From assembly GCA_003963365.1 (NCBI GenBank), contig RXJG01000001.1:124001-188000 (forward strand): a stretch of 64,000 nucleotides of DNA, read 5' to 3'. Source of the stretch: Sphingobacteriales bacterium. GTDB taxonomy: Bacteria > Bacteroidota > Bacteroidia > Chitinophagales > Chitinophagaceae. The notes beneath the pieces were generated by a model, which was not told the origin of the DNA, searched no databases, and saw only the letters and a program-made list of their open reading frames with translations. Of the stretch, positions 8,148-17,880 are shown in pieces; positions within the stretch are counted from its first letter, which is position 1; each line of letters begins with the position of its first letter. The position numbers and the translations under genes were made by a program.

Positions 8148-9791
8148 ATGAAGGACCAGTTAAACCGGTGGTTTCATTTTTTTTTAATTGCCGGGATATT
8201 GATTAACAGCACTTCGTTGTTTAATGGCATATTGGAGCCTGATGGAGCTTTGTATGCATCCATTGCCAAAAAAATGGCTTTAAACAATGACTGGATAAAT
8301 TTAATTGGGAATGGGGGCGACTGGTTAGATAAGCCTCATCTGCCTTTCTGGCTGGCAGCACTGAGTTTTAAATACCTGGGCATTTCATCATTTGCCTACA
8401 AACTCCCGGCTTTTTTATGTTTTATTACCGGCGTTTTATACCTGTACCGGCTTGCCGCACTTGTTTATAATGAATCAACTGCCCGCCTTACCGTGTTAAT
8501 CTATATAACATCCCTGCATGTAATGCTGGCTAATTTTGATGTGAGGGCAGAAGGATATCTTACCTGTTTTGTGATAGCTGCATTATATTATTTGTACCGG
8601 CTGCAAAGATCTGCTACTGTTTTAACTATTTTACCGGCGGCGCTGTTTACTGCCTGCGCTATTATGACCAAAGGTATTTTTGTAGCTGTTACCATTGCCG
8701 GTGGTTTTATTTTACACTGGATATTTTGTGGCAAATGGAATGAATTTTTAAAACCACGCTGGTGGCTTGTTGTTTTTTTCTCACTGGTGTTTATACTGCC
8801 GGAATTATATTGTTTATACCAGCAATTTGACCGGCATCCTGAAAAAATAATATTTGGGCAAACGCATGTTTCGGGGCTGCGTTTCTTTTTTTGGGATAGC
8901 CAGTTTGGCCGGTTTTTTAATACCGGCCCTATTAAAGGCACAGGGGATAAACTTTTTTTTGTTCATACTTCACTATGGGCTTTTCTGCCCTGGACACTGC
9001 CGCTGCTGGGCTGTCTCTGGTATTACGGAAAAAAAATAAAACAGTTAAACCTCCGCAGCGAAAAAATAATTATTGCAGGCAGTGCTGTATTTACCTTTTT
9101 GTTATTTTCCTTTTCCGGGTTTCAATTGCCGCATTATATTGTAATACTGTTACCACATTATGCTTTATTTACCGCGGCTTATTTATTAAAGCAAGAGCAA
9201 ACGGCTGGCTTGCGTTTACTTAATTCGGTTCAATTAATAATACTGATCCTGCTTAGTTTACTCGTAATTGCCATTGCTTATATGTACGACCGGGTATCAA
9301 GCCTGTGGGCGGTGCTGCTGTTTTCAGCGGTACTAATTTCACTGATACTGCTGCTTACCAGTACTGACAACATGCGGTTATTGTGGATGAACTATATTTT
9401 TATTTCAGGTTTATTTATTTATCTGAACCTGGTTTTTTATCCCGACATCATGGAGTACCAGGCAGGAATGAAGGCTGCTCAATGGCTTAATAAAAGCGGT
9501 AACAGTAAAAAAGTAATTATGTATCCTGCTTATTCTTATTCGCTGGAATTTTATAATGATACTCCCGTTATATTGGCTAAATCTCTTCACGAAGTTGACT
9601 CAATTGCAGCGGCAGAACCGGTACTGCTTTTTACGGAGAAGGCGGGTGCCCGGTCAATGTTAAAAGATCGGCCCGGGTTTAAAATATCAGGCGAATTTGA
9701 ATACTTTCATATCAGTCAGCTCAGCTTTCAATTTCTAAACAGTAAAACCAGAATACAACAACTGGAAACTTTTGTGCTGGTTGACTTGTGA
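8148..9791 (+). CDS. GT39-like (ArnT/PMT family) glycosyltransferase
   Basis: 547 residues with about eleven hydrophobic helices. The first periplasmic loop carries the acidic motif EPDGALYASIAKKM, followed by WLDKPHLPFW, typical of dolichyl-phosphate-mannose or ArnT-type transferases that use polyprenyl-linked sugars. Its position 11 bp after a PAP2 phosphatase supports a role in sugar transfer to an envelope acceptor (lipid A, glycolipid or protein). The C-terminal soluble part (about 430-547) is less conserved. The family is sure; donor and acceptor are not known. Confidence 0.9.
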   Translation: MKDQLNRWFHFFLIAGILINSTSLFNGILEPDGALYASIAKKMALNNDWINLIGNGGDWLDKPHLPFWLAALSFKYLGISSFAYKLPAFLCFITGVLYLYRLAALVYNESTARLTVLIYITSLHVMLANFDVRAEGYLTCFVIAALYYLYRLQRSATVLTILPAALFTACAIMTKGIFVAVTIAGGFILHWIFCGKWNEFLKPRWWLVVFFSLVFILPELYCLYQQFDRHPEKIIFGQTHVSGLRFFFWDSQFGRFFNTGPIKGTGDKLFFVHTSLWAFLPWTLPLLGCLWYYGKKIKQLNLRSEKIIIAGSAVFTFLLFSFSGFQLPHYIVILLPHYALFTAAYLLKQEQTAGLRLLNSVQLIILILLSLLVIAIAYMYDRVSSLWAVLLFSAVLISLILLLTSTDNMRLLWMNYIFISGLFIYLNLVFYPDIMEYQAGMKAAQWLNKSGNSKKVIMYPAYSYSLEFYNDTPVILAKSLHEVDSIAAAEPVLLFTEKAGARSMLKDRPGFKISGEFEYFHISQLSFQFLNSKTRIQQLETFVLVDL

Positions 9792-9900
9792 AATCACCAA
9801 CTACAGTAACTGATTTTATCAAATTTCTTCTCAGAGAAAAATTAAGGGGCTGGTTAACGTATTTACATTTGGCTACGCCTACATTGCTAAAACTAAAGTT

Positions 9901-11124
9901 TTATTCCACGGGCTTAAAACCCAATGCCCTGATATAACCTTTATTCTGAATACAATTTTTAAACCGGCAGTTTTCTAAAAATCCCTCTAACGCTTTTTTG
10001 ATTAATGCCACATCAGCAGGGCGATTTTTACGGATGTCCTCAAAATTATTTTTGTGGGTATTGGCATATGCAATAACTGAATCGTAACCGGCCGGAATAC
10101 TAAAAGTGACAATACCTCTTGTATTATCTAATTTTTTATACGGCCAGTAATGCCAGCCAATTTGATTGGAGTCTAAAGTCTTTCTGAAAGCTTCAACCCA
10201 GGCATCATCATTTTCCCCGGTTTCACCGCAATAGATGGGCACATTGTATTTATTACTGAAATTGATATAATCCTGTATTACCTCCACTGTAGGAGGTGTC
10301 CAGTATTTATGAAAGGTATAAACCAGTTTATTGTCGAATGTTTTACCAAAAGGTTCAAAATTGGAATCCCATTGAGCACCTCCTAAAAACAACAGGTGAT
10401 TTTTATCAACCGAACGAACCGCAGCTGTTAATCTTTTATACAAAGGTTCCAGTAACGGATTGATTTTTGTTTTATCAAAGTAATGGGCAATAGGTTCATT
10501 CAATAAATCATAGCCAATAATGGTAGGTTCATTTTTATAATGAGCAGCAATTTTTTTCCATATAGCTGCACATGCTTCCTGGTCTTTTTCGTTTTCAAAT
10601 AGAAATGGATAACCGTAACCATCATCAATATTGTCGCCTGTTTGTCCGCCGGGGGCACAGTGCATATCCAGTATTACATAGAGTTTTTCTTTTTTACACC
10701 AGTTGATCAGCCTGTCCATATATACAAAGCCTCTTGCTGAATCACCTGATCCCATATAATATTCACTGGTGAATAACCGGTAATTAAATGGGAGGCGGAT
10801 GGAATTCATTCCTATACTTTTGAGATAATGGATATCTTCTGCAGTGATGTACACATTTAAATACTTTTCCCAGAAATCTTTTGCTGCAGCCGGGCCAATT
10901 AATTCACTGATGGTTTGATTAATGAGTCTTGGCGAATTGATCTCTTTAAAGTGGAACATATAACCTTCCGGTACCAGCCAGTTGCCGAGGTTGGTTCCTT
11001 TTATCAAAAAAGGTTTTTCATCCGGGCCAATAATATTTTTGCCTTTAGTAGTAAAAAATTGTGCATTGGCTACAGGGGAGAGAAAGACAACGAATAAAAT
11101 GCAGGCTGCTATTTTGCGGAACAT
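9901..11124 (-). CDS. Secreted glycoside hydrolase family 5 protein
   Basis: 407 residues with a signal peptide (about 1-22). The GH5 TIM barrel shows GTNLGNWLVPEG near 43-54, the proton donor Glu210 in DLLNEPIAH and the nucleophile Glu301 in YCGETGEND; HKYW near 272 is also conserved. GH5 enzymes cut beta-1,4 or related glucans and mannans. The GTNLGNWL opening is typical of exo-glucanase-like subfamilies. It has no carbohydrate-binding module or T9SS domain, so it is probably periplasmic or released. No glycan-uptake genes adjoin it. Exact specificity is unknown. Confidence 0.9.
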   Translation of the reverse strand: MFRKIAACILFVVFLSPVANAQFFTTKGKNIIGPDEKPFLIKGTNLGNWLVPEGYMFHFKEINSPRLINQTISELIGPAAAKDFWEKYLNVYITAEDIHYLKSIGMNSIRLPFNYRLFTSEYYMGSGDSARGFVYMDRLINWCKKEKLYVILDMHCAPGGQTGDNIDDGYGYPFLFENEKDQEACAAIWKKIAAHYKNEPTIIGYDLLNEPIAHYFDKTKINPLLEPLYKRLTAAVRSVDKNHLLFLGGAQWDSNFEPFGKTFDNKLVYTFHKYWTPPTVEVIQDYINFSNKYNVPIYCGETGENDDAWVEAFRKTLDSNQIGWHYWPYKKLDNTRGIVTFSIPAGYDSVIAYANTHKNNFEDIRKNRPADVALIKKALEGFLENCRFKNCIQNKGYIRALGFKPVE

Positions 11125-11216
11125 AGTTTTGTTTTAGAGATACAAACTTAAGTGATTGTAACCTAAAATAGCAGCCGGTTAATACAAAGCCCTAACGTGT
11201 AAAGCAGCAGGAATAC

Positions 11217-12020
11217 TCAGTAAAAAAACTGTTCCGAAATAATCTTCCCGTTTTTTACTTCATACAGCATGATTTGTTTTATCTGTATTCTTCCAAATTT
11301 CTGAACCGTAATATCCACTTCTCTGCCCACGGCAAAATGATTGCTCCCAATGACAGGCTGTGTAGTGCGGGCACTATGAAATGCCTCTATCTTTTTTACA
11401 AAGTCTTCTCCTTTTTTTCGCACGGCTTCTTTTCCTTCGGCATAGCCAAAGTAAGGAGAGTGGGGTGGGTCAATACTCTTTACATCATCTGCAAATAACT
11501 CATCCTGTATTTCAAACCATTTTTCCTGTTGCGCCAGTTCATTAAATCTTGCCGCCACTTCATAAATAGTATAAGCAGTTTCACGCCCATTGGGTTGTCC
11601 TTTGCCGGTTGTTAGCAGGGTTACAAGACTTTGCTTAATATACAATGTCCATCCGCCGGAGCAGGCATTATAACATTCATGTTCCGGGGTTAAGCCCTGG
11701 TGGGTAAAATGCAGTTGCGTTTTGTTGCCGGCCAGTATAATATCAAAAATTACTTTTGTTCCAATCCATTCTGTTTTATCCCTGGTGAAGGAAAAATAAT
11801 TATCCAGCACATCCCATACTATTTTTTTATTAGGAATTACCTCGCTTAATTTTATTTTACAGCGGTGTACATCCTGGTATTGATAATTGAATTCATCGTT
11901 TAGCTTTTCGGTATTGCCGGCTATTTCCCGGGACCACCAGCCTCTTACATTGGTAATAGCATTAAATATTTCCTGTGGTGATTTATCCAGCTCAATTGTC
12001 AGGCTAAAGTCATTGTTCAT
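11217..12020 (-). CDS. SRPBCC (AHSA1-like) domain fused to SnoaL-like domain
   Basis: 267 residues. The N-terminal half (about 1-140) is an SRPBCC/START-like fold with SPQEIFNAITNVRGWW, KIVWDVLD and LTPEHECYNACSGGW; the C-terminal half (about 145-267) resembles NTF2/SnoaL ketosteroid-isomerase-like domains (RFNELAQQEKWFEIQDELFADD, GREVDITV). The N-terminal domain is a paralogue of the next gene product, so tandem duplication followed by fusion is likely. Both domains bind small hydrophobic molecules in other proteins, but no ligand is known here. It lies 29 bp downstream of its paralogue in the same direction. Confidence 0.85.
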   Translation of the reverse strand: MNNDFSLTIELDKSPQEIFNAITNVRGWWSREIAGNTEKLNDEFNYQYQDVHRCKIKLSEVIPNKKIVWDVLDNYFSFTRDKTEWIGTKVIFDIILAGNKTQLHFTHQGLTPEHECYNACSGGWTLYIKQSLVTLLTTGKGQPNGRETAYTIYEVAARFNELAQQEKWFEIQDELFADDVKSIDPPHSPYFGYAEGKEAVRKKGEDFVKKIEAFHSARTTQPVIGSNHFAVGREVDITVQKFGRIQIKQIMLYEVKNGKIISEQFFY

Positions 12021-12049
12021 GTTATTTCTTTTTTAATGATGCTTACTGT

Positions 12050-12490
12050 TTATTTTTTATTGGGCGTTCCTTTGCCGTTGTTTATAAAGTTTGATAAACT
12101 GTTAAGATAAAATTCCCAGCCGCCGCTGCAGGCACGGTAACATTCAATCTCAGGCACTAATCCCTGGTGAGTGAAATGGATGGTTGTTTTACCGTTTGAT
12201 TCAGTTATTTCAAAAATATTTTTTGTGTTATTCCATTCAGTTTTGTCATGCAGGAAATTCAAATGACTGCCGGTAACTAACCATACAATTTTTTTGCCGG
12301 GGATTAATTCCACCAGTTTGTGTTTGGAATAATGAACATCCGCAAACCAAACTTCAAATTCATCGCCTTCCTTTTGGGAATGCCCTTTAAAATTTTCTGA
12401 CCACCATTCACGAACATTATTGATGGCATTATATGTTTCTTCCGCTGATTTGTTTGACGGCAGTATGGCAGTAAAATCCTTCTTCTCCAT
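12050..12490 (-). CDS. SRPBCC (AHSA1-like) domain protein
   Basis: 146 residues when started at the ATG at 12490 ([19 protein letters not shown]), where family homology begins; the frame extends further upstream but that part looks non-coding. It contains [22 protein letters not shown] and [18 protein letters not shown], shared with the neighbouring fusion protein. Genes of this type are often divergent from AraC regulators with a DJ-1-like domain, as here, which suggests control by that regulator (inference). Confidence 0.87.
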   Translation of the reverse strand: MEKKDFTAILPSNKSAEETYNAINNVREWWSENFKGHSQKEGDEFEVWFADVHYSKHKLVELIPGKKIVWLVTGSHLNFLHDKTEWNNTKNIFEITESNGKTTIHFTHQGLVPEIECYRACSGGWEFYLNSLSNFINNGKGTPNKK

Positions 12491-12579
12491 GGTTGTTAAT
12501 TTTATAGTTGTTGTTACTGAATACAAAAGTATTGGGAGTTGTTTCAAAAGCCGGGGTGTAAAATAGACTTTCTGGCGGG

Positions 12580-12610
12580 TTGATTTGGACAAGCCTGTTT
12601 TTTATCTTTG
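12580..12610 (+). promoter_or_regulatory. Bacteroidota-type promoter of the AraC regulator
   Basis: TTG at 12580-12582, a 20-bp spacer and TATCTTTG at 12603-12610 fit the TTG-N19-21-TAnnTTTG consensus. The expected transcription start is only a few bases before the ATG at 12625, so the mRNA would have almost no leader. Confidence 0.55.
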
Positions 12611-12624
12611 CGGAAATAGTTTTA

Positions 12625-13605
12625 ATGAAACATCTCACCATATTAGTACCGGACGGAGAAAATAATCTCAGCAGTATAGTAGGGGCTTATAAAATATTTA
12701 CCCGTGCTAATGATTACTGGAAGAAGGCCGGGAGAACGCCTGTGTTCAAAATTGAACTGGCAGGCATTTCAAAGAAAATAGATTTTTATGATGGTTTATT
12801 TTCAGTAAAACCACATACCTATCTGTCAGCCATAAAGAAGACAAACCTTATTATTATTCCTTCACTGAATCATAATTATGAAAAATCAGTAAAGAGAAAC
12901 CAGGCAATGATTGACTGGATTGAACAACAGTACAGGCGGGGTGCTGAAGTAGCGAGTATTTGTACGGGTGCTTTTATGCTGGCATCATCAGGATTACTGA
13001 ATGGAAGAAATTGTTCCACACACTGGGCTGCTGCTGATACTTTCAGAACGATGTTTCCTGAAGTGAATTTGCAGGCTGACAGGCTGATAACTGATGAGAA
13101 TGGAATTTATACCAATGGGGGAGCTTATTCTTTTCTCAATCTTATTATTTACCTGGTTGAAAAATATTATAACAGGCAAACGGCTATCTTTTGCTCAAAA
13201 GTTTTTCAAATAGATATTGAACGGCAAAATCAATCGGCCTTCAGCATTTTTACCGGCCAAAAAGCACACGGAGATGATGTGGTGCAGAAAGCACAGGTAT
13301 ATATTGAAAAAAATATCAGTGAGCGAATATCTGTTGAAGATCTGTCTGCCAGGTTAGCCGTGGGCAGAAGAAACTTCGACCGCAGATTTATTAAGGCAAC
13401 AGGCAATACACCCATTGAATATGTACAAAGAGTAAAAATTGAATCGGCCAAGAAGACTTTTGAAAATACCCGCAAACACGTTAATGAAGTAATGTATGAA
13501 GTGGGTTATTCAGATGTAAAAGCGTTCAGAGAAGTATTTAGAAAAATCACCGGTATGTCTCCGCTGGAATACAGAAATAAATATAATAAAGAAGCGGTGA
13601 TTTAA
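12625..13605 (+). CDS. AraC-family regulator with DJ-1/PfpI-like domain
   Basis: 326 residues from ATG 12625. Residues 1-185 form a class I amidotransferase-like/DJ-1 domain with EVASICTGAFMLASSGLLNG and CSTHWAAADTF, a sensory domain common in GlxA-type regulators. Residues about 225-320 hold the double helix-turn-helix AraC domain (SVEDLSARLAVGRRNFDRRF; EVGYSDVKAFREVFRKITGMSPLEYR). It is divergent from the two SRPBCC genes and is a candidate regulator for them. The inducing ligand is unknown. Confidence 0.92.
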   Translation: MKHLTILVPDGENNLSSIVGAYKIFTRANDYWKKAGRTPVFKIELAGISKKIDFYDGLFSVKPHTYLSAIKKTNLIIIPSLNHNYEKSVKRNQAMIDWIEQQYRRGAEVASICTGAFMLASSGLLNGRNCSTHWAAADTFRTMFPEVNLQADRLITDENGIYTNGGAYSFLNLIIYLVEKYYNRQTAIFCSKVFQIDIERQNQSAFSIFTGQKAHGDDVVQKAQVYIEKNISERISVEDLSARLAVGRRNFDRRFIKATGNTPIEYVQRVKIESAKKTFENTRKHVNEVMYEVGYSDVKAFREVFRKITGMSPLEYRNKYNKEAVI

Positions 13606-13667
13606 TATAAATGTTTTTGGTATATCTTTAAACTTAACTGCTGAACTAAAGGTTAAAATAAAAATAT

Positions 13668-15068
13668 ATGAAGAACGATCATTCCACTTCACGAAGAAAA
13701 TTTTTGCAGCAAATTGGTGCCACTACGTTAATTACTGCTGCATCACCATTATCATCATTGGCAGCAAAAGAAAAAGCTGAAGAAAGAATTCTTCATTATG
13801 AACGAAAAATTGCTTCCAATGATAAAATACGATTAGGCGTTATTGGCTATGGCATACAAGGGCATTTTGATTTAAACTCCGCACTTAAAGTGCCGGGTGT
13901 AGAGTTAGCAGGAATTTGCGATCTGTATTTGGGAAGACTTGAAAATGCAAAAGAACAATTTGGTAAAGATATTTTTACCACTATCAACTATAAAGAATTA
14001 CTGGACAGAAAAGATATCGATGCAGTTATTGTTGCTACAACTGATTGCTGGCATGCCCGTATTGCAGAGGATGCAATGGCAAAAGGCAAGCATGTGTATG
14101 TAGAAAAACCCATGATCTATAAAATAAGTGAAGGCTACCCGTTAATGGAAGCCAGTAAAAAATTTGGTAAAGTGCTGCAGGTGGGAAGCCAGCGGGTAAG
14201 CAGCATCAGTTATGCAAAAGCAAAAGAATTATTAGCGGCGGGTGAAATTGGAAAACTTAATATGGTGAATGCAGTATACGACCGGCAAAGTGCTATTGGT
14301 GCATGGGAATACACAATACCTAAAGATGCCAGCGCTTCCACCACCAACTGGGACAGGTTTATTGAAGTAACAGGGAAGATGGCTTATGACAGTAAGAAGT
14401 TTTTCTGGTGGAGGGCATTTAAAGAAGTGGGAACCGGTGTGGCGGGAGATTTATTTATTCATTTATTAAGCGGTACACATTTTATTACCGGTTCAAAAGG
14501 ACCATCTTCTGTATATAGCACCGGGCAGTTAAGTTACTGGAAAGACGGACGTAATATGCCCGATGTAATGGCGGGTGTAATGCAATATCCCAACAGTAAA
14601 GAGCATGATGCTTTTCAATTGACATTACAGGTAAATTTTGTAAGCGGAACCGGCGGACAGGAGATTACTCAATTGGTGGGCTCCGAAGGAATCATGCTGG
14701 TGGAAGGAAATGAAATTACTATTAAACATAATTACATGCCGGAGGCTCCGGGGTTTGGTGGGTATGATTCGGTGTTTACTTTTCCAAAAAAGCTGCAGGA
14801 AGAAATGCAAAAAGAGTATGATGCCAAATGGACACCGGCACAAAAGAAAAGAAAAACAAAAGCTGATATTATTTATAAGGCACCCGAAGGTTACGACGAA
14901 CATGTAGATCATTTCACCAACTTCTTTGATGCTATACGAACAGGCAAACCCGTTGTAGAAGATGCCGTATTTGGTTTCAGGGCAGCAGCACCGGCCCTGG
15001 CCTGTAACGAAAGTTATTTTAAGAAAAAAATTATTGAATGGGATCCGGAGAAGATGCAGTTGAAATAA
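13668..15068 (+). CDS. Gfo/Idh/MocA-family oxidoreductase with Tat-like signal
   Basis: 466 residues. The N-terminus carries a twin-arginine motif, SRRKFLQQ near 8-15, then a hydrophobic stretch, so the folded, cofactor-loaded enzyme is probably exported. The Rossmann motif follows at about 55-62 (LGVIGYGIQG), with the family's EKP triad in HVYVEKPM near 148. The C-terminal alpha/beta domain carries FKEVGTGVAGDLFIHLL. Bacteroidota use such enzymes for sugar, inositol or glycoside oxidation. Substrate is unknown. It is likely a single gene with its own promoter. Confidence 0.9.
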   Translation: MKNDHSTSRRKFLQQIGATTLITAASPLSSLAAKEKAEERILHYERKIASNDKIRLGVIGYGIQGHFDLNSALKVPGVELAGICDLYLGRLENAKEQFGKDIFTTINYKELLDRKDIDAVIVATTDCWHARIAEDAMAKGKHVYVEKPMIYKISEGYPLMEASKKFGKVLQVGSQRVSSISYAKAKELLAAGEIGKLNMVNAVYDRQSAIGAWEYTIPKDASASTTNWDRFIEVTGKMAYDSKKFFWWRAFKEVGTGVAGDLFIHLLSGTHFITGSKGPSSVYSTGQLSYWKDGRNMPDVMAGVMQYPNSKEHDAFQLTLQVNFVSGTGGQEITQLVGSEGIMLVEGNEITIKHNYMPEAPGFGGYDSVFTFPKKLQEEMQKEYDAKWTPAQKKRKTKADIIYKAPEGYDEHVDHFTNFFDAIRTGKPVVEDAVFGFRAAAPALACNESYFKKKIIEWDPEKMQLK

Positions 15069-15082
15069 AATAAGGAATTATC

Positions 15083-15907
15083 TCAGTAGAATTTTACTTC
15101 AAATAGTTTTGGCCAGTTTTTACCGGTGATGTATATCTTTTTACCAGCAGCATCGTAGGCGATACCGTTGAGTACATTGGTTTGCCAGTCAAACCCGGGT
15201 AATGCTGCCTGAATTTGCTGGGTAAGATCAGCTTTGCCTACTACATTGCCGGTAGCAGGATCAATTTTTAATATATAGTTTGTCTGCCACACATTAGAAT
15301 AAATGTATCCGTCAATCCACTCCAGTTCATTTACATTACTCAGCATGCCATTGTTATCCTGTACACTAATTCGATTTATTTCTTTTAATGTATGAGGATC
15401 GTAAATGTGAATGGTGTTGGTGCCATCGCTTATGTAAAGGTTTTTACCATCGGTAGTCATCCCCCACCCCTCAAAGGGGATATCAAATGTTTTGATCAAT
15501 GAAAAATCTCCCTTTTTATATACGAAACCAACATGATTCTGCCAGGTAAGCTGATAAATGGTATCGCCCAGCACAGTAACACCCTCGCCAAAATAATCAT
15601 CTTTCAGCTTAAGATTTTTGATCACTTTACCTGTTGCAAGATCGACTTTTCTCAAAGTAGAAGAACCTTTATTCCCCGTGCTTTCGTACAATACTCCATC
15701 AATATATTGTAGCCCTTCTGTAAAAGCGGAAGTATCATGCGGAAAGCTGTTGACAAAACTTACCTGCAATGCTGTTGGTGCGGCAATGGTATTATTAGTT
15801 TTCGAATCCGGATCTGTTGTATGATCTTTATTGGAAGAAAGAAAATAAAATACACCACCAGCCGCAAACACCAGTAAAAGAATTAAGGCTATTACTCTTT
15901 GACGCAT
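15083..15907 (-). CDS. Glutaminyl-peptide cyclotransferase (bacterial/plant type)
   Basis: 274 residues from the ATG at 15907 (MRQRVIALILLLVFAAGG), giving a clean signal anchor. The frame extends to 15985 and overlaps the next gene, so the internal start is preferred. The five-bladed propeller of the glutamine cyclotransferase family is evident from FPHDTSAFTEGLQYIDGVLYESTG, GEGVTVLGDTIYQLTW, NVNELEWIDGYIYSNVW and NVLNGIAYD. The enzyme turns N-terminal glutamine into pyroglutamate on exported proteins, protecting them from aminopeptidases. It lies downstream of and in the same direction as the saccharopine-dehydrogenase-like gene. Confidence 0.93.
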   Translation of the reverse strand: MRQRVIALILLLVFAAGGVFYFLSSNKDHTTDPDSKTNNTIAAPTALQVSFVNSFPHDTSAFTEGLQYIDGVLYESTGNKGSSTLRKVDLATGKVIKNLKLKDDYFGEGVTVLGDTIYQLTWQNHVGFVYKKGDFSLIKTFDIPFEGWGMTTDGKNLYISDGTNTIHIYDPHTLKEINRISVQDNNGMLSNVNELEWIDGYIYSNVWQTNYILKIDPATGNVVGKADLTQQIQAALPGFDWQTNVLNGIAYDAAGKKIYITGKNWPKLFEVKFY

Positions 15908-15963
15908 GACGAATTGATTAGTGAGCAAAAATAATATTTGACGGGTACTAAAAAAGTTAATCT

Positions 15964-17085
15964 TTAGTATTCTGTTTTTCTCCAATAAACCTTTCTTTCA
16001 GCCAGGTATTTTAAAATGTACTCAAAACATTCCGGCTGCTTACCTACTAACTCCGGCGGAAATACACCTTTCTCCGTAAATATTTTTTCAATAAGCATAT
16101 TTACAGCAGCTGTACAGGTATATCCTGTGGTTCTGGCCATAGATGAAGTTTGAGAAAAATGGTCATAGCGGTCCAGCAAATCATACTGGACTGTTTTTTC
16201 TTTTCCATCCTGTTCACCCTTTATTATTACACGCATAATGGTAAACTCTTCTTCTGTTGCCCCCAGTTTCCATTGATTGATCAGTACTGCGGATGCAAAT
16301 TCAACAGGTGCAATTTCTATTCCTTTAAAGTTTATTTTTTCATGGTTAAAGAAACCACCCAGCTTTAATGCTTTTATCAAATCAATATGACAGGGATAAC
16401 GCAATGTCTTTTCTTTCATATTAGGAATATGCCCCATGGTAAATAGTAATGAACGCAAGCCATCAGTATTAAATGCTTCCAGTGTTCCCACTTCATCAAA
16501 ATCAATCAGCTCCGCTTCTGTCAGTGCAGGTTTGGTTACAATGGTTCCGTTTTCCATCAATCTTGCCGGACGAATATATTCTTCAATCACATCAATGGGA
16601 GAGAAGGGAGCTTTATATTCAAAAGGCTTTACTCTTTTTTGTGGCAATCCGCCCACCATACAATCAAATTCTTTAACCTGCATTTGTTGATTGTAATAAC
16701 CAAGCACCAAATTACTGATGCCGGGAGCCACACCGCAATCAACAATGGCTGTAACCCCGTTGGCTTTGGCCAGTTCATCTAACTGCAATGCATCTTCGGG
16801 AAAAAAAGAAATATCCACTACATTTTTCTTTGCTTCAATTACGGCTTTTAAACAATCAAAACCCATAAAGCCGGGCACGGCTGTAACAACCATGTCAAAG
16901 CCATTTAGTAACTGAGGATAATGGATATAATTACATAAATCAGTTTGATTGGTATGAATTCCTTTTTCTTTTAACAGGGCAAGATTATGTTCACTGATAT
17001 CAAAAGAAGTTACAAAGTATTTTTTTGAAAGATCGATAGCGATGGCACGGCCTACCATGCCTGCACCTAATACAGCAATTTTCAT
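15964..17085 (-). CDS. Saccharopine dehydrogenase family protein
   Basis: 373 residues. The NAD(P)-binding fold begins at once with MKIAVLGAGMVGRAIAIDL; conserved ECCDC-type segments follow (VVDISFFPEDAL, VDCGVAPGISNLVLGYY). The C-terminal domain (about 125-330) contains YTCTAAVNMLIEK near 335. Family members act in lysine metabolism or reduce or oxidise related secondary amines; without a lysine-pathway neighbour the reaction here is uncertain. The gene ends 56 bp before the cyclotransferase start. Confidence 0.88.
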   Translation of the reverse strand: MKIAVLGAGMVGRAIAIDLSKKYFVTSFDISEHNLALLKEKGIHTNQTDLCNYIHYPQLLNGFDMVVTAVPGFMGFDCLKAVIEAKKNVVDISFFPEDALQLDELAKANGVTAIVDCGVAPGISNLVLGYYNQQMQVKEFDCMVGGLPQKRVKPFEYKAPFSPIDVIEEYIRPARLMENGTIVTKPALTEAELIDFDEVGTLEAFNTDGLRSLLFTMGHIPNMKEKTLRYPCHIDLIKALKLGGFFNHEKINFKGIEIAPVEFASAVLINQWKLGATEEEFTIMRVIIKGEQDGKEKTVQYDLLDRYDHFSQTSSMARTTGYTCTAAVNMLIEKIFTEKGVFPPELVGKQPECFEYILKYLAERKVYWRKTEY

Positions 17086-17330
17086 TGTTGATGAAATTTT
17101 TAATGATAAAACAAAAAGTTGACTAACCCGAGTAAAAAACTAATGCGAAGTCCCGTTCATCCGGATGGACTGGTAAGCAGAGAGTGTATAGAAATGTAAA
17201 CCGTAAATATTCATTGGGTTTCTTGTTGCCGGCAAAAATAAGCATTAAAACCAATTTTATCGGGGTAAATTTATTTGGTATGCAACTTGCTTATTAATGT
17301 TTACATCTATCATTTAATCAAAAGAAACAC

Positions 17331-17786
17331 ATGAAAAAATTAATGTTACTTGTTGCCGTTCTGTTGTTAGCCGGTGTTGGTTTTTCACAGGACAGCACAA
17401 AGAAAAAAAGCCCTTTTATTGAAAAAGTAATTGCCAAACAAAAGAAAGCAGAAGAAACGGGGAAAAAGGACGCCGTGCAAAAAACGTTACCGGAAAAAGC
17501 ACAAAAAGATAAAGAACAATCAGTCAATACCGGTACAGAGCGTAAGCATGGAAAATGGCCGGGAAACAATGATAAAGTAAAGGGTAAAGATGATGAAGAT
17601 GAAAAAGGAAATGGTAAAGGAAAAGATGAAGATAAAGATGATGACAAGAACGACAAGGATAAAAAGAATGTGAATGCGAATGCGAATGCTAATGCCGATG
17701 ATCACCGCTGGAAACATGGTACACATAAAGGCGATAAAAACGCCTGCAAACAAAAAGAAAATAAAAAGAAAGAAAAAGAGGATTAA
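17331..17786 (+). CDS. Secreted, highly charged low-complexity protein
   Basis: 151 residues: a signal peptide (about 1-20, LLVAVLLLAGVGFSQ) followed by a mature part made almost wholly of Lys, Asp, Glu, Asn and Gly. Runs such as KGKDDEDEKGNGKGKDEDK and a four-fold Asn-Ala repeat (imperfect 6-bp tandem repeat at about 17669-17692) suggest a disordered, ion-binding or spacer protein. No family is recognised. The dense charge also creates long antisense frames, which are not genes. A terminator follows. Confidence 0.7.
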   Translation: MKKLMLLVAVLLLAGVGFSQDSTKKKSPFIEKVIAKQKKAEETGKKDAVQKTLPEKAQKDKEQSVNTGTERKHGKWPGNNDKVKGKDDEDEKGNGKGKDEDKDDDKNDKDKKNVNANANANADDHRWKHGTHKGDKNACKQKENKKKEKED

Positions 17787-17809
17787 TTTATTTTGTTAAA
17801 TAACTTCAT

Positions 17810-17840
17810 ATCCGTTTTTTAAATGAAAGCGGATTTTATT
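17810..17840 (+). terminator. Terminator after the charged secreted protein
   Basis: Stem ATCCGTTTTT paired with GAAAGCGGAT (two G-U pairs), followed by TTTATTTTG. It lies about 25 bp past the stop at 17786. Confidence 0.6.
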
Positions 17841-17880
17841 TTGCATAACGTTTATTTATAAACACCTAATTAACTACAAT

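Noticed and set aside
17318-17753. Long antisense frames over the charged secreted protein
   Set aside because: They are mirror images of Lys/Asp/Glu-rich codons, giving Phe/Ile/Ser-rich nonsense.
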